Positions 33,608 to 42,603 of a DNA stretch of 64,000 bases are shown here, piece by piece. Position 1 is the stretch's first letter. Each line of letters starts with the position of its first letter. This stretch comes from Zea mays (Eukaryota > Streptophyta > Magnoliopsida > Poales > Poaceae), in contig NC_050096.1 of NCBI RefSeq assembly GCF_902167145.1, forward strand, positions 78,178,683-78,242,682. Reading direction: 5' to 3'. Below the pieces are notes generated by a model. It did no database searches. It had not been told where the DNA came from and saw only the letters and a program-made list of their open reading frames with translations. The position numbers and the translations under genes are program-made.

Positions 33608-34460
33608 AGTGTTGTGTTTTCATTGTTTTAGACTTCAAAACTTATGTATAATACTTATGTCTGTGTTTGATACTTATGTGAGACCTTGCGATGTTTGAGA
33701 CTTATGTTTGTGTTTGATACTTGTGTTGAACACTTATGTTTGTGATGGATATTTATGTTTGTGGTGACGGTTTTATGTTTGTGTTGGCTATTTATGTCTG
33801 TGATGATATCTGTGATGTATATATGTGATATATATGTGATATCTTATGTTTGTGTGGATGGAATACAAAAAACAAATAAAAAAGGTATATACTGGTCACT
33901 TTGCCGAGTGTTACACTCGGCGAAGAGGCTCTTTGCCGAGTGTCAGGGTCATAACACTCGGCAAAGAGCACAGACCTGGGCACCGGCTTAGGTTCTTTGC
34001 CGAGTGTTATGTCGCTGGCACTCGGCAAAGAGGTCGGCTTTGCCGAGTGCCACTTGGGACACTCGGCAAAGAGCCTGACATGGGGACCCTCCCTGGCGGG
34101 CTCTTTGCCGAGTGTCCCAACTGACACTCGGCAAAGAAGGCGGCTTTGCCGAGTGCTGCCCGGAAGACACTCGGCAAAGATATCTTCTTTGCCGAGTGCC
34201 AGCGTTGACACTCGGCAAAGCCGCCGTCTCCGCCACCCGGCGCCGTAACGGTCGCTTTTCTTTGCCGAGTGCTCCCTGGCACTCGGCAAACATCTTTGCC
34301 GAGTGCCCGAGAAAAAGTACTCGGCAAAGAAGTCTTTGCCGATGTACTGTTTGCCGAGCCTTCGTTGTCGAGTGTTACACTCGGCAAAGCCTTTGCCGAG
34401 TGTTTTTATGTCTTCGCCGAGTGCTTCAGGCACTCGGCGAAGCGATTGATTCCGGTAGTG
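33608..34460 (+). repeat. 3' untranslated region, dense subterminal repeats and 3' terminal repeat
   Basis: 33608-33897 is T/G-rich with repeated TTATGTTTGTG-like units. From 33898 to 34445 paired TTTGCCGAGTG/CACTCGGCAAAG motifs are packed more densely than at the 5' end. The terminus is GATTCCGGTAGTG. Frames through this array are repeat artefacts. Confidence 0.9.
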
Positions 34461-34463
34461 ACT

Positions 34464-34938
34464 ATCTAACAAAAATATAATATACATTTTTTATCTATAA
34501 ATGTAGATTTATATATATTTGTATTTGTATATCTTATAATACTAAATGTTCTTAGGATTCAATTTTCCCATGCTTGCCGTCAACATCTGCAATTATAGCA
34601 CCTATCTATTTATTGAATCTATCCAGATTTCACATCATCCACTATTCATTTATCCTCGTCAACATACCCACCGTCCAAAATTGTTGGCAATCATGATAGT
34701 TACGTGTAAGGTATCCTTCTACTAATGTGATATAATAAAATTTCTATACTATAGCTTATTCTTCTATTTTGTGCTCCATATCTTGTCATCTGAAAAGATT
34801 TCTACCATGTGCACCTACTTCTAATTTGTATTTTGATTACTTCAAAATGCCTACGTTTTTAATTAAGTCATGCATTTCAATTTTTATGAACTCTCCCGCT
34901 CATATCTTGCCTCCACTAGTACACAATAGACAATCACT
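34464..34938. other. AT-rich spacer
   Basis: 475 bases of AT-rich sequence. No gene, terminal repeat or RNA feature was recognised. Confidence 0.6.
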
Positions 34939-34940
34939 TA

Positions 34941-36846
34941 CTCCATCCTAACACAACAGGAAAATACTTAACTTTTCTAGAGTCTAAACAGTAGGAAGTT
35001 AGCCCTGTACTCTCAAAAGTTAGAAAACTCCTCGGAAGTTAAATCATCCCGTCAAAAGTTACGCTCTCAGAAAGAAATGGTCGGAAGTTAGCTTAACTTC
35101 CGAGATGGCTCTTGGAAGTTAGTTACCTTCCTAGAGCCAAAGTTGCCTCTCAGAAGTTAACGGGTTGGTGTCGTTCCCATCGGCGATGCTAACTTTCGAT
35201 CGTTTACAATTCCTCTATGAAGTTAGCCGGCTAACTTTTTATCGTCTACTAATCCTCTAGAAAGTTAGAAGGCTAACTTCTTACGTTTTCTGTAGCATCT
35301 AGGAAGTTAGTTAGCTCTAGGAAGTTAAATTGACCAGTATTACAAATGATGTTCCAATTTCATTATACACCACATTGCACACATAACAGATATACTAACC
35401 CCCCACCACATATCACATATAACATCTCACATACAATCACCACAAGACGAACAAAAATGACAACCATTTCATCACAACAACATCTCCATTTCATCACAAT
35501 ATGATTTCACAACATAACAATAACATCTCATCTGTAGTCATAAGACATAAAAGTCTAAATCTCACAAAATACATCAAAATGCAAGCTCACTGCTGCCAAT
35601 CAACATCGGGGAACTGCGACGAGTGATGTTCGCTACCTCCACTAGCGAAGAGCGCATTGACGAAGTCGAAGCCGTCATCTTGTTGCTGCATTGGCATGGT
35701 AGCTGGAGGGGTCTGATATGCATGTATAAATGACATTCGTCGAGTCACATCGTAATATAACAACAAGTAAATAATGATGAATTTGCATACCCGATGTCCG
35801 ATATGTGGTGGACGTGAAGGCCAAGGAAAATGTAAGGTAGGTGCAGGTGGGGGCACCGGGATTTGTATCCCTTGGGCTTGTGCTAGTTGATACAAAATTG
35901 CTGAATTCATTCATGTTAGTGTTTTAAATCAATACATAACTTAAAGTGAAAGTTATTATATTTCGAACTAACTTATATGAGTGCTTGCTGTGGTTGAAAC
36001 TGAGCAACATATTCTTGCTGCGCATCCTATTGCCTCAAGTATTCCTGATCTTGCCTAAGCTCTTCTCGGAGTCGCTCCACTTTTGATGCATCCTGAGTGG
36101 AGCGAAGGGAGCTACGAGCAGCAGACCTCGACGAACCTCCCCTCTGAACCGTCACCTGACTCGAGTCGATGACGGGAGCTACGAGCAGCAAACCTTGAGT
36201 GGAGCAACATGAGCTACGAACAGATTCAGAATATCGATGAAGCAAGATAAGATGTATAGAGTCCACACCTTCCATGAGGATTTCCACCAGTTTCATACAC
36301 AACCTGAGGATCAATAGGTGCGGTCCTCCAGTCGTAGTCCGATTCGTGCTGACTAGACATCGCCTCGCCAAATGCAGCCTCCATACAAAAGAACAATGCA
36401 ATCCTATATAGAAATTTTCATATAAACAAAATATATCAAAGCATTTCAAAACACTCATCAGGCGATCTGTTGCTATTTGGCTGCACACCACATCTAGGTT
36501 TGCAGGATCTGGTCCCCGACGGAGTGTGTCACATCCTCATCAGATGTTAATTTTTAGATCCGAGTGGCGCTCAAGGCCATCAGAAGTAATTAACTTCCTA
36601 CCGTTTCAATCGAACCCCGTAGGAAGTTATTATGCCAATATGCCGTAGAAGTTTGTTTTTTGGTGTCGTGCAAACTAAAATTCATACAATACTTAATGTA
36701 TATGCTTTATATATGTGTCTAGATTCATCAGCATCCACTTGAATAATGTATGTGCTTTATATATGTGTCTAGATTCATCACCATCCACTTAAATATAGAC
36801 ATAAAAACCAAGAGGTAAAATAAATACTAGTTTAGGACAGATGGAG
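34941..36846. mobile_element. Stowaway-like MITE (about 184 bp without insert) split by another transposon
   Basis: CTCCATCC at the left and the inverted GGACAGATGGAG at the right are flanked by TA (34939-34940 and 36847-36848), the Stowaway duplication. Removing 34952-36670 plus one duplication joins TCCTAA to ACTAAAATTC, which matches the opposite end read inversely (TCCTAAACTAG). The right part contains a tandem duplication of about 49 bp (36697-36745 and 36746-36795). Confidence 0.65.
34952..36670 (-). mobile_element. Small CACTA-superfamily element with CACAACA/CACGACA ends
   Basis: Ends CACAACAGGAAAA and, inverted, CACGACACCAAAA form imperfect inverted repeats. Flanks are TAA and CAA, an imperfect 3-bp duplication. 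Subterminal repeats of GGAAGTTA in both orientations crowd 34990-35330 and recur near 36590-36640. This motif is unrelated to the TTTGCCGAGTG motif of the other elements. Inside, the minus strand keeps fragments of an accessory gene: an acidic end with FVNALFASGG (35587-35720), Pro-rich PPPAPTL (about 35840) and coiled-coil VERLREELRQDQEYLRQ (36027-36080). No transposase remains, so it is non-autonomous. Confidence 0.66.
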
Positions 36847-36848
36847 TA

Positions 36849-37056
36849 TTATTATTTGTAGCTATATGAACCGACAATGACACAGAGATTTTCATTTGTT
36901 TTGTAAAAAATATTTTTTAACACTAAACCAGATTAAGACAAACTTTATATAAAAACTATAGTGTTTAAAAAGACCCAAAGCTGATAGATCAACTCATCCA
37001 ATCCACAAATCAAAAAAAAATTGAGGAGTGAGAAGATGATAGGGGAGAGCAGGAAT
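36849..37056. other. AT-rich spacer
   Basis: About 200 bases of AT-rich sequence with an A-run near 37010. Nothing else was seen. Confidence 0.6.
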
Positions 37057-37127
37057 TTGCCGAGTGTCCGACAAAAAACACTCGGCAAAGCGCCGAGCAC
37101 TCGGCAAAGACCCAGATTCCGGTAGTG
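37057..37127 (+). mobile_element. Orphan CACTA 3' terminus (about 70 bp)
   Basis: TTTGCCGAGTG and CACTCGGCAAAG copies lead to the terminus AGATTCCGGTAGTG at 37127, the same terminus as the 6.3-kb element. No matching CACTACCGG start with a CCT duplication was found to its left, so it is a stranded end. Confidence 0.75.
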
Positions 37128-37642
37128 CCTATTAGTGTGCCACCTAGCTCCATTAACTTTGAAAGCGCAGTTTTGGGTGCTAAATTTTTTGAGTGGTTCT
37201 CACATTGCTTTGGTCCACACGTACAGTCAATATAACCAACATGGTGTGTAATTTGCGATTAGCTAGCCCATACTTACTCCCCACAGCTGTTGGCCTGTTG
37301 CATTCCATGCTCTCACGCCACTGACTCGGTCTCGGTGACTCTCCTCTCTCAGGTCCCTTCCCCAAGCAGCTACTAGCGCTTTGCTTGGGCTCAAATCTGG
37401 ACTCAAGCACAGATGGCATACTCGTTTACAGTTACAAAACAGCGGTGAGCTAGCGATAGTGGAGCAGGCCAGTGAAGTGAAGCAGGTTGACCACCCCCAG
37501 CGCAAATGAACCCCCTGTGGCTTTTCACCCCGTGTGGTTTGGTTTGGTCGTACTCGTACCCATAATCAGCTGTCGTTAAATAATATAATAACCACCGTAA
37601 TTTCCCCGGTGACAGCTCTAATCGTGCCTGGGTATATAGTAG
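37128..37642. other. Distal upstream region of SHR
   Basis: 515 bases without transposon sequence or recognised gene. Short frames here lack domains. Confidence 0.55.
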
Positions 37643-37644
37643 TA

Positions 37645-37735
37645 CTCCCTCCGTTTCTTTTTATTAGTCGCTGGATAATGCAAAATTGCACTAATTTTGC
37701 ACTATCCAGCGACTAATAAAAAGAAACGGAGGGAG
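37645..37735. mobile_element. Stowaway MITE, 91 bp, almost perfect palindrome
   Basis: CTCCCTCCGTTTC at the left mirrors GAAACGGAGGGAG at the right, with TA on both flanks (37643-37644 and 37736-37737). The arms pair over nearly the whole length, so the transcript would be a long hairpin. It lies about 480 bases upstream of the SHR start codon. Confidence 0.93.
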
Positions 37736-37737
37736 TA

Positions 37738-38099
37738 ATATATATTCTGCGCCAAATGCAATAACGGTGGTGGGATAAAGACACGGCTGGGGCCAGGAGA
37801 AATTTGAAATGCATCCACTCGTCGGTATCCGCCCGCCTGCCTGCGGTGCACACAATCCGACTGTCACGCACGTCCACTTTAGACCTACATACCTTTATTT
37901 TCCGGCAAAGCTGATCAAGACGCGAACTAAAGGCAGGATAAGCGAGGGAGCACATCGATCGCACAAAAAGCACCCAAATTTCTACCTTGTCTATCCAATG
38001 GCAGCAAGGGAGCATGGCGCGCGATAGTAAAAAAAAAAGAAAAGAAAAGAAAAGCGTTGTGGTGGTCTCGCCATGCATGCATCCTCTTTGCACACATGT
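37738..38099 (+). promoter_or_regulatory. Proximal upstream region of SHR
   Basis: Non-coding. It includes an A-rich (GAAAA)n microsatellite at about 38027-38053. I found no site that I can assign to a specific factor. Confidence 0.45.
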
Positions 38100-38106
38100 T
38101 ATATAA
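38100..38106 (+). promoter_or_regulatory. Candidate TATA box of SHR
   Basis: TATATAA lies 106 bases before the start codon. Transcription would then begin near 38130-38136, giving a 5' leader of about 80 bases. Motif and spacing only. Confidence 0.5.
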
Positions 38107-38123
38107 CCCACGAGGTGACCACC

Positions 38124-38141
38124 ATGGTTGTGTTTATGTAG
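38124..38141 (+). other. Short upstream ORF (5 codons and stop)
   Basis: ATG GTT GTG TTT ATG TAG. The last two codons are a start-stop pair (ATGTAG at 38136-38141). It lies at the predicted transcript start, so the first ATG may be untranscribed. Confidence 0.4.
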
Positions 38142-38178
38142 GTAGCAACAACAGCACAAGCCCATTTGCACCGTATGC

Positions 38179-38211
38179 ATGTTGTTGTTGTTGCTGGCTC
38201 CGGTGGGTTAG
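38179..38211 (+). promoter_or_regulatory. Upstream ORF whose stop abuts the SHR start codon
   Basis: ATG at 38179 opens a 10-codon frame (MLLLLLAPVG) ending with TAG at 38209-38211, and the SHR ATG is 38212-38214. Another ATG at 38175 opens an 18-codon frame ending at 38228 that overlaps the SHR start. If the leader begins near 38130, both would affect initiation. Confidence 0.5.
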
Positions 38212-40104
38212 ATGGACACACTGTTTAGATTGGTTAGCCTCCACCAACATCACCAACAACATCACCAACAGGCAGCAGCAGCAGCAGCGTCCTCCTCGCC
38301 GGACCAGCACCACCACCACCAGTCCCCCTACAGCTCCCGCTCCACGTCCCGCAGCAACGACACCTCCACCGGCTCACGCTCCTCTCCCTCCTCCTACCAC
38401 ACCCACAACCACCACTACCACTCTTCCCACCCCCACTCCCACTACAGCAGCGCCAGCTACTACTACGACCCCGCAGGCAGCGGCAGCGGCAGCGCCGGCT
38501 ACTACTACTACGACCACCACCAGCCGCCGCCGCCGCCGCCGTACCAAGAAGAATGCGGCAACGACCACGGCTTTTACATGGATGAAGACTTCTCCTCCTC
38601 GTCCTCGTCCCGGTCCCGCCACTTCCAGTCGTCCTCGCGCGCCCCGCCCTCGTCGTCTCCCACGCCACCGCACGCCCAGCCCCAGCCCCCGCCCGCGTCC
38701 ACGTCGTCCGGCGCCGGCGCCGGCGCCCTGTTCGAGGCGGCCGACTTCTCGTTCCCGCAGGTGGACATCGACCTCGACTTCAGCTCCCCCGCCTCGTCCT
38801 CCGGCGCCGCCGCCTCGTCCTCGGGCGGCGGCGGCGCCGGGAGGTGGGCCGCGCAGCTGCTGCTGGAGTGCGCGCGCGCCGTGGCCGCCCGCGACAGCCA
38901 GCGCGTGCAGCAGCTCATGTGGATGCTCAACGAGCTGGCGTCGCCGTACGGGGACGTGGACCAGAAGCTGGCGTCCTACTTCCTCCAGGGCCTCTTCGCG
39001 CGCCTCACCACCTCCGGCCCGCGCACGCTGCGCACGCTCGCCGCCGCGTCGGACCGGAACACGTCCTTCGACTCCACGCGCCGCACCGCGCTCAGGTTCC
39101 AGGAGCTCAGCCCCTGGGCGTCCTTCGGCCACGTGGCCGCCAACGGGGCCATACTCGAGTCGTTCCTGGACGCGGCGGCGGCGGCGGCCGCCTCCTCGTC
39201 CTCCTCCTCGCAGCACCCGCCGCGGCTGCACATCCTGGACCTCAGCAACACCTTCTGCACGCAGTGGCCGACGCTGCTGGAGGCGCTGGCCACGAGGTCG
39301 TCGGACGACACGCCCCACCTGTCCATCACCACCGTGGTGCCCACCGCCGGCGTGCCGTCGTCCGCGGCCGCGCAGCGCGTGATGCGGGAGATCGCGCAGC
39401 GCCTCGAGAAGTTCGCGCGCCTCATGGGCGTGCCCTTCAGCTTCCGCGCCGTGCACCACGCGGGGGACCTCGCGGGGCTCGACCTCGACGGCCTCGGCCT
39501 CGGCCTCCGCGAGGGCGGCGCCGCCACGGCGCTCGCGATCAACTGCGTCAACGCGCTGCGCGGGGTCGCGCCGGGGGGCGCGCGGCGGCGCGACGCGTTC
39601 GTCGCCTCGCTCCGCCGCCTCGAGCCGCGCGTGGTCACCGTCGTGGAGGAGGACGCCGACCTCGTGGCGGCGTCCGAGCCGTCGTCGTCGTCGGCCGGGG
39701 AAGCCGACGCGGAGGCGGCGTTCATGAAGGTGTTCACCGAGGGCCTCCGCTTCTTCTCGGCGTACATGGACTCCCTCGAGGAGAGCTTCCCCAAGGCGAG
39801 CAACGAGAGGCTCGCCCTGGAGAGGGCGGCGGGGCGTGCCATTGTGGACCTCGTGGCCTGCCCGGCGTCCGAATCCGTCGAGAGGCGGGAGACGGGGGCG
39901 TCGTGGGCGCGCCGCATGCGGTCTGCCGGCTTCTCTCCCGTGGCATTCAGCGACGACGTGGCCGACGACATGCGGTCGCTGCTGCGCCGGTACCGGGAGG
40001 GATGGACCTTGCGCGAGCCAGGCGCGGACGACGGCGCGGCGGCCGGGGTGTTCCTCGCGTGGAAGGAGCAGCCCGTGGTGTGGACGAGCGCGTGGAGGCC
40101 ATGA
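38212..40104 (+). CDS. SHR: SHORT-ROOT GRAS-family transcription factor (630 aa, single exon)
   Basis: The protein begins [10 protein letters not shown], the SHR N-terminal signature. It then has a low-complexity region (1-205) rich in His, Gln, Ser and Tyr with Ala and Pro runs, enclosing conserved YQEECGN and [10 protein letters not shown]. The GRAS domain spans 211-630: first leucine-rich part ([13 protein letters not shown], 211-223), VHIID-equivalent LHILD at 339-343, second leucine-rich region (about 385-450), PFYRE region ([13 protein letters not shown], 515-527) and SAW ([10 protein letters not shown] at 565, [11 protein letters not shown] at 614-624). SHR proteins move from stele to endodermis, bind SCARECROW, and control ground-tissue division; in grasses they also affect cortex layers and leaf veins. 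The gene is uninterrupted and strongly GC-rich, with GC-ending codons typical of grass intronless genes. It is the only host gene recognised. Which maize paralogue it is cannot be decided here. Confidence 0.96.
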   Translation: MDTLFRLVSLHQHHQQHHQQAAAAAASSSPDQHHHHQSPYSSRSTSRSNDTSTGSRSSPSSYHTHNHHYHSSHPHSHYSSASYYYDPAGSGSGSAGYYYYDHHQPPPPPPYQEECGNDHGFYMDEDFSSSSSSRSRHFQSSSRAPPSSSPTPPHAQPQPPPASTSSGAGAGALFEAADFSFPQVDIDLDFSSPASSSGAAASSSGGGGAGRWAAQLLLECARAVAARDSQRVQQLMWMLNELASPYGDVDQKLASYFLQGLFARLTTSGPRTLRTLAAASDRNTSFDSTRRTALRFQELSPWASFGHVAANGAILESFLDAAAAAAASSSSSSQHPPRLHILDLSNTFCTQWPTLLEALATRSSDDTPHLSITTVVPTAGVPSSAAAQRVMREIAQRLEKFARLMGVPFSFRAVHHAGDLAGLDLDGLGLGLREGGAATALAINCVNALRGVAPGGARRRDAFVASLRRLEPRVVTVVEEDADLVAASEPSSSSAGEADAEAAFMKVFTEGLRFFSAYMDSLEESFPKASNERLALERAAGRAIVDLVACPASESVERRETGASWARRMRSAGFSPVAFSDDVADDMRSLLRRYREGWTLREPGADDGAAAGVFLAWKEQPVVWTSAWRP

Positions 40105-40480
40105 TCATGAACCAGATCGTGAGCTCCATCGTATCGGCAGCAGAACAAGATGATGCGTGCTCCATGCATGCATGTGTATGCTCTAGCTAGCATGCAGCGT
40201 AGGGCATGCATTGCTTCGCTGGATCGTGTGAGTGGCGGCAACGACGCGCACGGGGATCAGGTAGCGTGCTTTTTTTCCAATTATAAATCGGATGATGGAT
40301 CTTAGCACTGTTTACCACATTACTTAGGTTTTTTCGAGAGGCGTAAGTATGTAGGGATCGGAGAAGCTGAAGATCAGATGCTTATTTTTTTTAAGTAGAA
40401 ATTTGGGAGGAATTGACATTGTTGCAATGCATCCATGTTTTTGACTGCAAGAGATGGTTATTGTTTGGTTGATGTGGAGG
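40105..40480. other. SHR 3' flank
   Basis: Presumed 3' untranslated region and downstream spacer. No clear polyadenylation signal or second gene was recognised. Confidence 0.5.
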
Positions 40481-40483
40481 TTA

Positions 40484-40577
40484 GAGCATCTTTAGCACCT
40501 CACCAGTAATCCATCTCCAATAAAATGGTATTGGTGGTTGCCAACAGTTTTTCTCTGAAATATTACCAAAGATGCTC
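40484..40577. mobile_element. Short Tourist-like MITE (94 bp)
   Basis: GAGCATCTTT at the left and AAAGATGCTC at the right are inverted. Flanks are TTA and TAG, close to the PIF/Harbinger TWA duplication. It lies about 380 bases downstream of the SHR stop. Confidence 0.6.
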
Positions 40578-40580
40578 TAG

Positions 40581-41790
40581 TATAGATCATAAATAATCTT
40601 ATTCAATATACGAGACTCATGAAGAATTGAATAACAAACATTAGACAAAAAAAAATACTAGCCAACATGTGGTAAGTTAGACAGCGAACCAAGATACCTA
40701 GTTCCTCGCATTTCTGCATGCATTTTATTTTTGCAGCCAGTGAGTTGGTAGTATCATGGTTTGACGTGTGTTACTATTCCACTATTCGGCTCTGCTGATC
40801 TGTAGCATCTTTTAGTTTTTCTACCGGTTAAACTGGCCCTTTGATCACTCGTGTGCATGCATATGGTTCTCGTCATGGCATTCGCTTTGGACTGATGCAA
40901 TGCAATGCAAGCAACCTAGTTCCATCTACCCGATGTGTTCGCGCTGCAGCTCGCAGCTGAGCTCATGTTTGCCGAGAGACTTGACAAGATTTGCATGCGA
41001 AGGACGAACACGATCGCACTGATTACTTCTGTTATTCTTTACTTTTCAAACATCGTATCCCATAGAAACTATAGCAGGGAAAATAAACGTACTGTGACGA
41101 TTGATACCATCGCACGGTATATATGTAACTTGCACTGCATGCGTTGTGTAGTTGTGTTTCTCTTAAGAAAACACACGTGTGTTACGGTACGTACGCCAAA
41201 AAAAAAACATGCACGGTAGATTATCGATCATAGAATTAAATATTATGTTAGGTATAAAAGAATATTAAAAGCTTGGTTCATGTATATGTCCATGTTGATG
41301 TGTTACGCGGAAGGGTACAAAAAAATTTCATATATGTGCAATGTTCTTGGAGCAAACTTATGTAGCTGCCTTTGACAAATGGCACATATATATATGTCTG
41401 CCACTGCGGAGGACTAATTAATATAACGCTTGGGTTGCGAACAGCTAATATGTCCATTGTCTATTTTGGTTGTGTCGTTGTTTGATGTCTTGCAATGATT
41501 CTGGTCTACGTACGGTCGACGATCTTTTTGAGTATATTGGTAGGGCGCCTATGCTCCAAAACTTTGACCACCCATTTTATTCCAAATATTTATTTGAAAA
41601 ATTAAAATTTCAAGTCACACTCAAACAACCGTAAGTGATAAAAACAAGTCACAACAAAATAAACGATACCTGAAGTTTTTTTGAATAAAACGAGTGATCA
41701 ATGTTTCAAAAAAGTCAACGGTGTCATATATTTATGAACGGATGGAGTACGATATTAGTAGTCGCTCCTTTTAGGTACTGATGCTTACAT
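40581..41790. other. Intergenic spacer downstream of SHR
   Basis: 1.2 kb of AT-rich sequence without a recognised gene. Stowaway-like remnants may lie near 41545-41750 (GGATGGAGTACGA), but no pair of ends was delimited. Confidence 0.5.
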
Positions 41791-42310
41791 CACTACCTGA
41801 ACAGAGCACTTTGTCGAGTGCCGCAGGCAATCGGCAAATCCTCGAGACTCGGTGAACTGTACATCGATAACGGCTTATTTGCCGAATACTTTATGTCGGG
41901 CACACGCGACAAAGTCTTTGTCGAGTGCCAGATGACACTCGACAAAGAAAAGTTGGGGTGACGGCGCCACGGTGATAGAGCCTTTGCCGAGTGCGCAGAC
42001 TAGCACTCGGCAAAGAAGCTCCCTTTACCGAGTGTCTGCTTGCCTGGCTCTCAACAAAGGGAGCTCAGCTCCAGTGGGGCCCCACGCCATCGCTAGCCTC
42101 TGTGTCGAATGTCGCAAGTTAGCACTCAGCAAAGAAGCTCCAATGGGCCCCATGCCAGCCTCTGTGTCGAGCGTCGCAAGTTGGTATTCGACAAAGGGGG
42201 CTTATTTTGCCAAGTGCCAGGACCATAGCACTCGGCAAAAAGGCTTTACCGTTCTCCAGGCATGCTCTCTTTGCCGAGTGTAACACTCGACAAAGTGCCC
42301 AGAGACCCCA
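41791..42310 (-). repeat. Degenerate 3' subterminal repeats
   Basis: Copies of TTTGCCGAGTG and CACTCGGCAAAG here carry many changes (GTCGAGTG, ACTCAGCAAAG, ACTCGACAAAG). They are far more divergent than those at 33898-34445 or 61130-61700, marking this as the oldest of the CACTA copies. Confidence 0.85.
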
Positions 42311-42603
42311 TTTTTTTGTTTTTGTTATCCCATCTAAATAACACAAAATGTATAAATCATTGACGTCAAATATACATCACATAATCATCATATGTATCAC
42401 CAACACCACATATCTCACAAATAGCACCACATCATCAAGTTTAACAAACATAAATATCACCAGCACACAGTATCTCAACCTAGATATCACATGTATCTCA
42501 CAAATCAACACCAAGTATTACCAACATCAACAAGTTTCACAAACACAAATATCACCAACACTCACAAACATAAGTCTCACAAGTTTCACAATCACCACTA
42601 AGA
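42311..42603 (-). other. CACTA 3' untranslated remnant
   Basis: A/C-rich sequence with repeated CACCAACA/TCACAAA units, the complement of the T/G-rich tract after the accessory gene in the intact element. No gene. Confidence 0.55.

Larger units (their letters stand above)
28162..34460 (+). mobile_element. CACTA (En/Spm) transposon, complete ends, 6.3 kb
   Basis: It starts CACTACCGGAATC and ends with the inverted copy GATTCCGGTAGTG. The 3-bp duplication ACT is at 28159-28161 and 34461-34463. Subterminal arrays of TTTGCCGAGTG and its complement occupy both ends. Inside are a TNP2-type transposase gene (damaged) and a second gene with seven exons. With a frameshifted, N-terminally truncated transposase it should move only if another element supplies the enzyme. 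Confidence 0.95.

Noticed and set aside
33846..34487. Frames across the CACTA subterminal arrays (also 28148-28590 and 61119-61802), some over 200 codons
   Set aside because: The translations are reiterations of the TTTGCCGAGTG motif (CRVPxxTRQRR-like units) and appear in every frame; repeats, not proteins.
28162..37127. One large CACTA element from 28162 to 37127
   Set aside because: The ACT duplication pairs 28162 with 34460. The end at 37127 is followed by CCT and has no partner.
38057..40241. Long overlapping frames on both strands across SHR, including plus-strand 38057-39382 and 38844-40190 and minus-strand 38374-39459 and 38976-40241
   Set aside because: They are by-products of the extreme GC content of the SHR coding region, with Arg/Ala/Pro-rich translations and no domains.
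41545..41750. A complete Stowaway MITE downstream of SHR
   Set aside because: GGATGGAGTACGA and matching inner sequences hint at one, but I could not find a clean opposite end with TA.
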